From: Nematostella vectensis
Lineage: Eukaryota; Cnidaria; Anthozoa; Actiniaria; Edwardsiidae
Assembly (NCBI RefSeq): GCF_932526225.1
Contig: NC_064041.1
Location: 1,500,699-1,564,698 of the forward strand
Direction of reading: 5' to 3'
Length of the DNA stretch: 64,000 nucleotides
The translations under genes and the position numbers were made by a program. The notes under the pieces were generated by a model, which was not told where the DNA came from, searched no databases, and saw only the letters and a list, made by a program, of their open reading frames with translations. Positions 55,300-64,000 of this stretch are shown one piece after another (the first letter of the stretch is position 1; every line of letters begins with the position of its first letter).

Positions 55300-55477
55300 T
55301 GTTACCTTATAATTTGTGAAAACTCGAGTAACATTAAAAATAAACCGAAAATAAACCACACAGAAACAAACATGACGGTCAACACGTTTTCTTCTTCTTT
55401 TTCCCACACTGCATTATGGGTAATACAATATTTTTCTATGGGGGGGGGTGGGCAAGTGCTTAATTCCAAGGGTAACA
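55300..55477 (-). repeat. 3' LTR (178 bp)
   Basis: On the plus strand it begins TGTTACCTTATAATTTGTG and ends CCAAGGGTAACA, with inverted TGTTACC/GGTAACA ends. It matches 62,092-62,272 throughout except for the length of one G-run. It is the downstream LTR for this minus-strand element. Confidence 0.95.
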
Positions 55478-55490
55478 CACTTCCCCCCTG
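55478..55490 (-). promoter_or_regulatory. Polypurine tract
   Basis: On the minus strand AGGGGGGAAGTG lies immediately upstream of the 3' LTR, the expected primer for plus-strand DNA synthesis. Confidence 0.8.
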
Positions 55491-55878
55491 AAAAGATGTC
55501 GTCCTCGACATTTAAGTTACTAGTATGTTTCAATACTACAATGCAACTGAGGAAAAAAAAAATCTGACTACTCTACTATTTCAATGTTCAGTTCCATGAA
55601 GGCATGGTGTAGGGTGATCAAGTCCAACCATGGCTTCCACTTGTTTCTTCATACAGCTGTATCTTGCTTATTCTTTACTCTACAGTTCTCTTGCACAATG
55701 TCATTGCCACGTAAATACCCAATGCTGCTCAAGGTCTTACACCTTGTTACCTACACTATTTGCTAGGCTATACTAGTATTATTCAACTAGTGTCTCTAAC
55801 TAGACCGTTTTTTCCTTTTCTTTTTCTTGTAACAAACAAACAAATATAAGTCAAGTAAGTGTACTAGTGTACTTGTAA

Positions 55879-58800
55879 TTACATTGCTGGTGTCCATGGT
55901 GAGAAGGAAGGACATCTGTAGGGTACCTGTAAACCGTAGGGTACCGGATAACCGTAGGGAGTCTGTAGACTGCAGGGTACCGAATAACCGTAGGGTACCT
56001 GTAAACCGAAGGGTGCCTTGAACCCGCATGTGGCACATGGTAACTCTTGTGTAGGAGGTGCACCGTAAGCACTCCATGCTGACTCATTTATAGTTATACC
56101 ATGGTTAGCGACCAGTCCCCGATAATAGGATGGCTGACCAATAACATCATAAGTAACCCGCAAAGGTGGATGCCTATTCCGCTCGGGTCGTCCAATGATG
56201 CTGCCATTAGCATAGTTCTCCTGGCTGTCCCTATCACCTTGTTCCCCTTGCTGCTGCTGTGATGCCCTCTTTGCCTGCTCCTCTATTGCTTCATCCAGCT
56301 CGCCTGATGCTCCTTCCTGCTGATCAGGTGCTCCATCCAGCTCGTCTGAAGCTTCCTCTTGCTGATCCAGAGATACATCTGACTCGCCTGATGCTATTTC
56401 CTCTTGCCGATCCGGTGCTACATCAGACTCGCCTGATACTTCCTCCTGCTGACCCAGGACTACATCCGATTCGCTTGATGCTTCTTCTTTCTCGTCGGGC
56501 GCATATCCAACCTGTCTACCGTAAACAAAGTCTGGTTCCTCTTCACTACTCGACTCCTCTTTCAACTCTGCTGCGTTCCTTGTTGCAGGTTTCCGTGTTT
56601 TGGTTTTCCTTTTTGGCTGAGTAATCACGTCACTCATGAGATAATCACATGGCAGTAAGAGGTTATAATGCAGAGTCCGGTTCCTGCCCTTGCCATTCTC
56701 AGGTCTGACCTCATACACTGGGCTCGATTCTCCCTTCTGATTCACAACCACAAACACCTGATCCTCAAAGTATGAGCGTAGTTTCCCTGGACCGCCTCGT
56801 TCTGACAGGTTTCGTACCAATACCCGATCACCCGGCTTAAGTGATGAGCATCTCACTTTCTTCTCGTAGTACCTCTTACCCCGCGCGGCTTGAGCTGTCG
56901 ACTTAGAACGTGCGATCCTGTAAGCTTCTTCCATGGTTTCTCGCCACTTTGTCACATATTTCGGATACTGTTGCGGAGTGCCTTGCAAACTGGTACCAAG
57001 CATTAAGTCAATGGGAAGTCGAGGTGAGCGACCATAAAGTAGATAGAAAGGAGAAAATCCTGTTGAGTCATTTCGAGTGCAGTTGTATGCGTGTACAACT
57101 TTGTTAAGACTATCTTTCCACTTGGATTTCTGGTTCTCTGGTAGTGTGCGTAACATTGCAAGAAGGGTCTGATTAAAACGCTCGACTTGTCCATTGGATT
57201 GTGGATGATATGGTGTGGTTCTTGAGTGAGCTACCCCACTAAGCTTTTCCAGATGTTTATGTAGATCGTTCTCGAACTCCTTCCCCTGATCGTGATGTAT
57301 TCGAAGGGGAAACCCAAACCTCATGATGTAATCATTATACAGCTTCTCTGCCACTGTAGGGGCCGATTTATTCCGTGTTGCGTATGCTTGGGCAAATCGA
57401 GTAAAATGATCAATCACTACGAGGATATATTCATACCCACCACTGCTTTTTTCTAGATGTGAAAAGTCCAAAGAAATGAGTTCAAAGGGAGCTGTTGTTT
57501 GAATACTCTGCATTGGTGCCCGTTGAGCATGTTTCGGTCGTTTTTGCTTGATACATCGACAAACAGAGGTAACATAGTGTTCAATGTCCTGTTGCATACG
57601 GGGCCAAAAGAACCTATCCCTCGCAAGTTGCAATACCCTCTCTGCACCGAGATGCCCCATTTCCTCATGTAATTCCTTATAAACGAGATGATGAAGTTTC
57701 CGTGGAAGGACCAATTGGAGACGTGGTCCAATTCTCCGGCGAAGGATATCATCCTTACCTAGTTCCAACTTCTTCCAGTGACGTAACATGGCCTTTGTTT
57801 CAGGAGTTTCCTTCTTTCGCTCCTTTAAGCTGGGTAATGACTCATTAAGTATGAAACCAATCACCTTTCCAATTGTTGTATCCTCACGCTGAAGTCTCAC
57901 AATGTCCTCTGTCGACCATGCTTGCGTGCCTAAGGTGACATTATCGTCGGGAGAATCTTCAAGGCATGCTGACAAAGAGATAGTCGGAATGCCATCTTCA
58001 CCTGCCTGGAACTTTACAGAATTCACAGTGGCTCCTATGTCTTCTTGGCATATGGTCTTCTGACATTCTTCCATATACTTCTCCATGCCTTGTGAAATCC
58101 GCGAGAGACCGTCTGCATCCCCATTTGCCTTTCCAGGTCTGTATTTGATGACAAAGTTATAGTCAGCCAATTCTGATACCCAACGCTGTCCGGTCGCATT
58201 CAATTTGGCAGTGGTCAGAATGTATGTTAACGGGTTATTATCCGTGTAGACAGTAAATTTAGGGGCATAGTACAAATAGTCTCTAAATTTCTCCGTAATT
58301 GCCCATTTTAGCGCTAAGAATTCGAGTTTCCCCGAATGCAGATGGTAATTGCGCTCGGCTTGAGTTAACGATCGTGACCCGTAACCAATGACTCTCAAGG
58401 TTCCTTTCTGGCGTTGGTATAATACAGCCCCAAGTCCCCGCTCCGATGCGTCAGTGTGAAGAATAAAGGGTTGTTGGTAGTCCGGATAAGCCATAACGGG
58501 TGGTGATGTGATAGTATCTATAAGTGTCTCCAGTATTCGCTGATGTTCCTCAGACCAAGAGACTGGTTGGCGTGATAAGGACTTACTCGACCTACTTTTC
58601 GATTTGGTACTTGTACCTCCCTTGGGTTCCGTCAAAAGATCATAAATGGGTGCTGCTAACGTCGCAAAGTTATGTACATATCTCCTGAAATAACTTAGAA
58701 GTCCCATAAGTCTGCGAACTTCTCCGACTGTCTTAGGTGGCGTATCCTTTAAATCCGTAACTGCCTTAATACTCTCCTGATCCATCCGATAACCTTCTTC

Positions 58801-59766
58801 TGACACAACATGTCCAAGGAATGTAACTTCCCTTTGAAAGATTTTACACTTGCTGGATTTCAATTTTATCCCGTGTTCCCGCAGTCTTTGCAAAACTTTC
58901 CTCAGATCACTAACATGTTCTTCAAAACTTTGACTAAAGACAATGATATCGTCCAAATATGGGATACATGTGGTGTCTCTTAAATCTTCTAAACAATCTT
59001 GCATATATCTTTGAAAGGCCGCGGGGGCCTGGGAAAGACCCATGGGAATGCGAACCCATTCATACAGTCCCCAAGGGGTCACAAAGGCAGTCAATGGTCT
59101 ACTGCCTTTCCCCATGAAACCCTGATGATATGCGCGTCCCTGATCCAGTACTGAAAACCAACTATTTCCCCCTAGGGTGTCTAATGCATCTTGAATCCTT
59201 GGGATGGGAAAACGGTCAGGAACACTCTTACGATTCAGTTCACGATAGTCAATGCACAGTCTTAGAGACCCGTCCCGTTTACGGACGCAGACAGCCGGCG
59301 ACGAGTAGGAAGACTTTGACTTCACAATCCATCCCTTATTTATCAAGTCCTCAATATAGCCTTTGACTTCTGCATACAATGGGCGGCTAATTGAGACATA
59401 TGTTTTCTGAACAGGAGTCTTATCCATTAGGGTTAAATTTAACTCAAGGTCTTCGATGCAACCGACATCCTGACTATCACGGGCAAAGGTCTCCTCCTCT
59501 TCCTGTAACAGACGAGTGACTTCCTTTTTTTGTTCTTCATTCAGATCTCCAATCACCACCCCTGGGACCCTCTGTGATGAATCTATGGTCGCCCCCCTGG
59601 ATTCTTGTGTTTCACCTGGGTGTACCCCCCTTGAATCAGACAAGTTCATCTCACTAAGTTTCACTTCTGCTGGGGTAACTGATCTGATAAGGTTAAGACT
59701 ACCCAAGATGGTGCCCCCCCCTGAGGGTGATATCATGCTTGGTGGCATTACTGACGTAAATGTCAA
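55879..59766 (-). CDS. pol: Pol: reverse transcriptase, RNase H, integrase with acidic-repeat tail
   Basis: Reverse transcriptase spans roughly residues 120-300 ([26 protein letters not shown]). RNase H follows ([17 protein letters not shown]). The integrase has an H2C2 zinc motif ([20 protein letters not shown] ... CRCIKQK) and a DDE core ([24 protein letters not shown]). A GPY-like module ([14 protein letters not shown]) comes after it. Beyond that, an unusual tail carries about six acidic repeats ([13 protein letters not shown] type, residues near 1120-1210) and a C-terminal run of Pro/Tyr/Gly repeats (VPYGYSVP). The frame is intact. The first about 20 codons overlap the protease frame in a +1 register. 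The ATG at 59,766 may not be the natural start. Confidence 0.93.
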   Translation of the reverse strand: MTFTSVMPPSMISPSGGGTILGSLNLIRSVTPAEVKLSEMNLSDSRGVHPGETQESRGATIDSSQRVPGVVIGDLNEEQKKEVTRLLQEEEETFARDSQDVGCIEDLELNLTLMDKTPVQKTYVSISRPLYAEVKGYIEDLINKGWIVKSKSSYSSPAVCVRKRDGSLRLCIDYRELNRKSVPDRFPIPRIQDALDTLGGNSWFSVLDQGRAYHQGFMGKGSRPLTAFVTPWGLYEWVRIPMGLSQAPAAFQRYMQDCLEDLRDTTCIPYLDDIIVFSQSFEEHVSDLRKVLQRLREHGIKLKSSKCKIFQREVTFLGHVVSEEGYRMDQESIKAVTDLKDTPPKTVGEVRRLMGLLSYFRRYVHNFATLAAPIYDLLTEPKGGTSTKSKSRSSKSLSRQPVSWSEEHQRILETLIDTITSPPVMAYPDYQQPFILHTDASERGLGAVLYQRQKGTLRVIGYGSRSLTQAERNYHLHSGKLEFLALKWAITEKFRDYLYYAPKFTVYTDNNPLTYILTTAKLNATGQRWVSELADYNFVIKYRPGKANGDADGLSRISQGMEKYMEECQKTICQEDIGATVNSVKFQAGEDGIPTISLSACLEDSPDDNVTLGTQAWSTEDIVRLQREDTTIGKVIGFILNESLPSLKERKKETPETKAMLRHWKKLELGKDDILRRRIGPRLQLVLPRKLHHLVYKELHEEMGHLGAERVLQLARDRFFWPRMQQDIEHYVTSVCRCIKQKRPKHAQRAPMQSIQTTAPFELISLDFSHLEKSSGGYEYILVVIDHFTRFAQAYATRNKSAPTVAEKLYNDYIMRFGFPLRIHHDQGKEFENDLHKHLEKLSGVAHSRTTPYHPQSNGQVERFNQTLLAMLRTLPENQKSKWKDSLNKVVHAYNCTRNDSTGFSPFYLLYGRSPRLPIDLMLGTSLQGTPQQYPKYVTKWRETMEEAYRIARSKSTAQAARGKRYYEKKVRCSSLKPGDRVLVRNLSERGGPGKLRSYFEDQVFVVVNQKGESSPVYEVRPENGKGRNRTLHYNLLLPCDYLMSDVITQPKRKTKTRKPATRNAAELKEESSSEEEPDFVYGRQVGYAPDEKEEASSESDVVLGQQEEVSGESDVAPDRQEEIASGESDVSLDQQEEASDELDGAPDQQEGASGELDEAIEEQAKRASQQQQGEQGDRDSQENYANGSIIGRPERNRHPPLRVTYDVIGQPSYYRGLVANHGITINESAWSAYGAPPTQELPCATCGFKAPFGLQVPYGYSVPCSLQTPYGYPVPYGLQVPYRCPSFSPWTPAM

Positions 59767-60725
59767 CTCGCGTAGCTTTCCCTTTCGGGATGGACAATAG
59801 AGACTGGTAGAGTTCTAGCCCTGTAGGCAATGTCTGGTCTTCATCTGGTTCAAAGATAACTGGGCATTTCTCCTCGACTGGGCCGGTATTTGCACGACAA
59901 TTAATTCTCAGGGTCTGCCCCCCCGGTATGCTGACACTCTTCTTAGGTGACTTTAAGATGCACAAGGGTTCTGAGTTGTCACATGTTTGGATAAAGTTAA
60001 TCAAGGCCCCAACTGCCTCCCCTCTGACTTCTGGAAATGCACCTTTCATAATATCCTGTAATGGGCTCCCTGTGGTGTTGCTATTATCCCCTGGGAAATC
60101 TTTAATCACTGTTTCTATGACATTATATCCAATGATGGGACACTCTAACTCTCCTGGGGTCACTAAAAAAGGTACTTCTACATCTGGCCCTGTATACCCA
60201 TGGGATTCTAGCTTCAATGTTATGGGGATCCATCCCTCATATGGGATCTCACTGCCATTTGCAGCAGATACATTTAAGTTTCTATCCCGACCCAGGAGTG
60301 TCTCAATATCTTGTAAATCAGTGTTCAAACCATTCTCATTGACCCATGATTTAGATAAAACTGAAATTTGCGCGCCCGTATCCCAGAGGGCCTCTGTGCT
60401 AATATCATTAAGCATGCAGGAAACTTTGCATTTTGGTCCTACCAGTTTACAAATAACAGCATGTTGTTTTGGAGTGAGATGAGACATAAATACACTAGAC
60501 TGAATTCGCTCTGCGTACTCACTGTTTTTCTTGGCTTGTAACTCTTGTATCGCAGTGCAAAGTTTCTTGTGTTCCAACCAATGAGCCCGTTGGCATTGCA
60601 CACCGCAGTACAATGCTGACTTACAACCCGCACATTGAACTAAACAATCACTACCAGATGGTTGATGCCCACATAACACACATACTTGGGACTTTCCTGT
60701 GGAAGCAACTTGCGACCCGGCTACC
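59699..60725 (-). CDS. Aspartic protease with N-terminal MYND zinc finger
   Basis: Entered from gag by -1 frameshift (see 60,754-60,760). The chain first shows a MYND-type finger: CVLC, then [19 protein letters not shown] and LEHKKLC (about 60,545-60,680), with the Cys/His spacing of cellular MYND domains, which bind proline-rich partners. The protease active site follows as [13 protein letters not shown] (about 60,390), with a second hydrophobic half around [11 protein letters not shown] stop at 59,699 follows an eight-C run on the plus strand (59,714-59,721). A one-base length change there would alter how protease and pol join. Confidence 0.85.
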
Positions 60726-60760
60726 GCCTGTCCCGCGGTGGCAGCCGGTGCTGGTTTCCC
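60717..60760 (-). promoter_or_regulatory. -1 ribosomal frameshift signal (gag to protease)
   Basis: On the minus strand the heptamer GGGAAAC (60,760-60,754) lies in the gag frame as G GGA AAC, a canonical X XXY YYZ slippery site. After a 5-nt spacer (CAGCA) a GC-rich stem-loop follows (60,748-60,717): CCGGCT pairs with AGCCGG and ACCGC with GCGGT. The gag stop TAG (60,723-60,721) lies inside the 3' arm. The protease frame is -1 relative to gag, as required. Confidence 0.85.
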
Positions 60761-62055
60761 GAATCCTTGTTTTGTGTTGGTCTCCGCTTACGACATCCCC
60801 GTGCCCAATGCTCAGATGAACCGCAATAAAAACAATGATCACATGCATCAATCGTATTGCTATCCTCACACTGCTTGCAAACTCTCTTGGCCTTCTGTAC
60901 ATGTATATCCCGATTATCAATATTGCCATCCCTTTCCTGTTGCACTTGGGCCACTGTCTCCCGCAATGTGGCCATCTCCGACTTCACTGACTTGAGTTCT
61001 GCTAGGATCAGGTCTTCTGTTGAGACTGCGGCTGGAGCAGTCTTCCCTTTGTCCTTACGTCCACCATTCCCTTGTGATTCGACATTATCACTTGTTAGCT
61101 GATTAACTTTCTTAGTTATTTTGGTTAACTTTGATTTCCTCTCTAACTCCTCCGATGCCACAATATTTACATGCTGGATTAAATCTTCATCAGTGGTATC
61201 TGTGTTCTGTAGATATGGTCTTAGTTTCATCCTTACACCATCATCCATTAATCCAGTCTCCACAGTTCTTAAAAATAGTCCTTGCACCAATTCGGGATCG
61301 TATTTCATTTTGCTATCAGACTCTTGTGACGCAAAACAAACTTTCTGCCTTTGATCCAAAGCCCTGATCACAAAACTCTGAGGGGTTTCCCCGGGAGCTT
61401 GAGCCAAAATTGCTAATTCTTGATACAGTTCTGTTGCATTTTTTTCCTGATAATGCGAGCGCAAAATGTGTCTTAATTGGGCCAGAGTCAAGCTTGGAAT
61501 ACCTTCCAAGTAGCTGCGAAGTCTCATTCCTGGGCAAATGGACTTTATTACTGCATCGACCACCTCAACTTCTGTGTGTCCTTTCTTTAGTCCAGAGTCA
61601 ATTTGTCTCACGAGACTGACAAAACTTAACTTATCTTTCTGTCCTGGCTCTCCAATTTGCCCAGAAATCTTCATTTCTCTCTTTATATCCGAAATGTAGA
61701 TACCTTTCTTTGATTCCATACCCATAAGCTTGTTCATTTGATCCTTCAGAGCTTGGAGCTCCTCGCTCGGACTTGCACTTGCACTCGTGTTTGGCTGGGC
61801 TTGTTTTTCTTGTTTGGGCTTCGTTGCTCCAGAAATCGCCGAAATAACCTCCTCTAATCCCTTCAGATAGCTGACTGCTTGGTCTCCTTTGCTCTCAAGC
61901 TCGTTATCCACAGCTTGTGAGATCCTTCTGACCCGTTTCAACCTAGATAGTTTGTCGTCCTCGTGTAGCTTCAAAAAGTTTTCCACTTCGTGTAACTGTT
62001 CGGCCGTCAAGCGACACAAACTCTCTTCGATACTAAGCTGAAGTTCTTCAGTCAT
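60721..62055 (-). CDS. gag: Gag with CCHC zinc knuckle
   Basis: I prefer the ATG at 62,055 (MTEELQLSIEESLCRL). The frame extends upstream to an ATG at 62,199, but that one lies inside the LTR. The N-terminal half is helical and charged. A central capsid-like region includes LRSYLEGIPSLTLAQLRHIL and LAILAQAPGETPQSFVIRAL, the latter like the gag capsid of Gypsy elements. A coiled coil precedes a C-terminal CCHC knuckle CFYCGSSEHWARGC for nucleic-acid binding, with two more Cys pairs just before (CKQC, CDHC). Translation ends at TAG 60,721-60,723 unless the frameshift occurs. Confidence 0.88.
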   Translation of the reverse strand: MTEELQLSIEESLCRLTAEQLHEVENFLKLHEDDKLSRLKRVRRISQAVDNELESKGDQAVSYLKGLEEVISAISGATKPKQEKQAQPNTSASASPSEELQALKDQMNKLMGMESKKGIYISDIKREMKISGQIGEPGQKDKLSFVSLVRQIDSGLKKGHTEVEVVDAVIKSICPGMRLRSYLEGIPSLTLAQLRHILRSHYQEKNATELYQELAILAQAPGETPQSFVIRALDQRQKVCFASQESDSKMKYDPELVQGLFLRTVETGLMDDGVRMKLRPYLQNTDTTDEDLIQHVNIVASEELERKSKLTKITKKVNQLTSDNVESQGNGGRKDKGKTAPAAVSTEDLILAELKSVKSEMATLRETVAQVQQERDGNIDNRDIHVQKAKRVCKQCEDSNTIDACDHCFYCGSSEHWARGCRKRRPTQNKDSGNQHRLPPRDRR

Positions 62056-62071
62056 CTTCTGAATCCGTTTT

Positions 62072-62091
62072 CTTTGTCTGAGCCCCCAATA
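62072..62091 (-). promoter_or_regulatory. Primer-binding site candidate
   Basis: Two or three bases inside the 5' LTR the minus strand reads TGGGGGCTCAGAC. The first nine bases (TGGGGGCTC) equal the start of the tRNA-Pro primer-binding site of retroviruses; the rest diverges. The primer is probably a tRNA with a GAGCCCCCA 3' end. Confidence 0.65.
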
Positions 62092-62272
62092 TGTTACCTT
62101 ATAATTTGTGAAAACTCGAGTAACATTAAAAATAAACCGAAAATAAACCACACAGAAACAAACATGACGGTCAACACGTTTTCTTCTTCTTTTTCCCACA
62201 CTGCATTATGGGTAATACAATATTTTTCTATGGGGGGGGGGGGTGGGCAAGTGCTTAATTCCAAGGGTAACA
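62092..62272 (-). repeat. 5' LTR (181 bp)
   Basis: Matches 55,300-55,477 throughout apart from three extra G in the G-run. It is upstream of gag for this minus-strand element and so should hold the promoter. Confidence 0.95.
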
Positions 62273-62292
62273 TTTAGAGTAGTATAACGTCT

Positions 62293-63804
62293 TTTGACAA
62301 AGGTGTATGTCTTGTAAGTGGTATGCGCAAAATGCAATTAATAATATTCATAGCATAATCGTCAAGTACGCGGTAAACCTGCAGAAGCTAGCAGAGGAAC
62401 TTGTTCATTCTGGATAAAATTGATTATAGTTTAATGTTAGCGGGCCAAAAGTTGATGGAAGAATTGATTGACAACTTGGCTTGTTTTTAGTTGTGTCCCC
62501 TCTTGAAAGGAAGACGGAGCTTGAAGTTTACCTCATACTCTTTAGCCAAAAAAGTTTACTAATATCATAGAGTTACCTAGGGTTTGTTTATTGACCTCTA
62601 TAGTCTAGTGTCAACTAGTGTCTACAGGGATTTTCAATTTGGGATTATAAGTGTAAAAAATACTCTCCTCTATGTCACTCGTAGCTTAGCAACATATTTT
62701 ACGCGACGTTCACTATAACGTTTTTGTATTATTACCATAACGACTTTAGAAGGAACGACATGAATTGCACATAAGGTCTTGATGTCTTATATGAAAAGTG
62801 GACCACCAAATCAATTCATTTGAATTATCAAAAAAAAAAAAAATCGAGTGTTGGAATCGATTCGGTTGTCCGCTCGTCATATAAGACAAGTGGGACTGAA
62901 CTCATATACGCAAAATAGAGTGGTTTGCAACAACAGTTTTTTAAATTTTCTACCAAACACCTAAAACTGCGATTTCATTTGCTCGTGCGTCGCGCCTCGC
63001 CGATAATTATAATCTAATTTTTATTTGAGAATTTGCAAACTATATCATTTAAACTCTGTCCAGGGCGTGTTGTACCTAAAAAGGGTACTGTGCGTCTTTG
63101 TTATATCGCATCTTGTACGAAACTCTTCGCTAACGTTGTAAGTGGAATAAAGTTGCCGGTACCCACTGCTAGTGCCAAGTCATTATTCCTGACGAAAACT
63201 CCTGCCACATGTTTTCAGATTGGAGAAAAATATTTGTGGCTTTAAAAAAAGATCCCTTAGATAAGAAAGACCGCAAAATTTGAATGAGTCGTCATCCAGG
63301 CATGCAAAAAGACATGTAGGAAATCATCATCTTTATTGGTTTTTACATTTAACTGATACTTACAGTAAAAAATCCCTTCGACTATTCTGCAAAAACCATG
63401 CTTGCAGGCGGTACTCGGTGTTATCATCGCGGAAACCCCTCTCCGTTCCGTAATCGGGCACCGAGCCCCTTCTCTCTCATTTCCTCCCTGCCCTGCGTCA
63501 GTTTTTTGCGCTCCCCCCCAGGAATCGAACGGCTCAAAATACGAAACCCCCAAAAAGTGGACCTTTTTTCCTGGAAAAGTGGGGGTGTACAAAACTGTTT
63601 ATTGGCCTCTTATTAGATTCTTTTCAATGGAATGCGCTGTTTTAGGGAGGGTTTTCGCAAATGCTCAAATGTTCTTATAAAACCATACGCACCATATTTT
63701 CCGGAATCTTTTATGAATAAACTGCGAGTGTGTTTTAGGGACATTTATCCTTAGATCTCTATTTCCTGTATTTGGGAACTCTCCTGCTCAACCGAAAGGT
63801 TTAA
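62293..63804. other. Non-coding, nothing recognised
   Basis: AT-rich sequence without convincing coding regions or structured repeats. Short frames lack domain signatures. Confidence 0.5.
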
Positions 63805-64000
63805 CATGAATACAGTTTTATGGCTCTCAAGGATGTCCTTATTAACGGGGTTTTACTGTATAAATACAGTTTTACGGGTCCCAATAATGTCCTTATTAAC
63901 GGGGTTTTACTGTTTAAATACAGTTTTACGGGTCCCAATGGTGTCCTTATCGACGGGGTTGTACTGTATGAAAATAGTTTTACGGGTCCCAATAATGTCC
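63805..64000 (+). repeat. 54-bp tandem repeat, about 3.5 copies, runs off the window
   Basis: The unit contains TTATTAACGGGGTTTTACTG, TATAAATACAGTTTTACGGG and TCCCAATAATGTCC. The first unit is more divergent. The array continues beyond the window. Confidence 0.9.

Larger units (their letters stand above)
55300..62272 (-). mobile_element. Ty3/Gypsy-like LTR retrotransposon, young and nearly intact
   Basis: The 6,973-bp element lies on the minus strand. Its LTRs begin TGTTACC and end GGTAACA in either reading. They are flanked by TTTA target duplications (55,296-55,299 and 62,273-62,276) at a site that matches the surrounding 67-bp repeat. The two LTRs differ visibly only in a G-run (9 against 12). 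Gag, protease and pol (RT, RNase H, integrase) follow in order. Pol order puts the integrase after RNase H, the Ty3/Gypsy arrangement. Near-identical LTRs imply recent insertion. Confidence 0.95.

Overview
The window looks like an intron-rich, AT-rich animal genome full of mobile DNA, most probably a marine invertebrate and, as my best guess, an anthozoan cnidarian. This assignment is inference. It rests on an ADF/cofilin exon with clean GT/AG borders, the mix of DIRS-like, Penelope-like, Ty3/Gypsy, LINE and tRNA-derived SINE sequences, very long minisatellites, and a decayed GC-rich DNA-virus-like island.

Layout. 1-5.6 kb is a GC-rich, decayed Polinton-like or adintovirus-like element with a packaging ATPase, a probable capsid protein and membrane proteins. 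It is split by a Penelope-like insertion that carries a GIY-YIG fragment and a hammerhead-like motif. 5.6-11.1 kb is AT-rich with old repeats. 11.08-11.37 kb is a coding exon of ADF/cofilin, followed by a 69-bp satellite of about 6.7 kb that runs into a 200-N assembly gap. 19.0-20.1 kb holds a dead LINE. 20.3-24.0 kb is a 21-bp satellite. 24.0-25.5 kb is one copy of a dispersed repeat that recurs at 48.7-51.1 kb. 25.7-28.4 kb is a broken DIRS-like retroelement. 28.4-36 kb is mostly non-coding, with foldback elements, a basic-repeat exon and two ATGGCGG-type promoter motifs. 36.3-41.5 kb (minus) is a multi-exon, stop-containing gene or element encoding a RING finger and a cysteine-protease-like domain. 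42-45 kb holds a SINE, 351-bp direct repeats and a hairpin-rich promoter-like tract.

The outstanding gene is at 51,468-54,278 (plus): an intact 936-codon reading frame. It joins an LRRC8-type pannexin-like channel domain and a shortened leucine-rich repeat array to a C-terminal caspase-fold domain. The caspase catalytic His and Cys positions and the substrate pocket are all lost. A volume-regulated anion channel subunit fused to a pseudo-caspase is, to my knowledge, undescribed.

Just downstream, a 67-bp minisatellite (54.5-55.3 kb) was split by a young Ty3/Gypsy-like LTR retrotransposon on the minus strand (55,300-62,272). It has near-identical 178/181-bp LTRs, a TTTA target duplication, a primer-binding site, a polypurine tract, a convincing -1 frameshift signal between gag and protease, and a MYND zinc finger placed before the protease. 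The window ends in a 54-bp tandem repeat.
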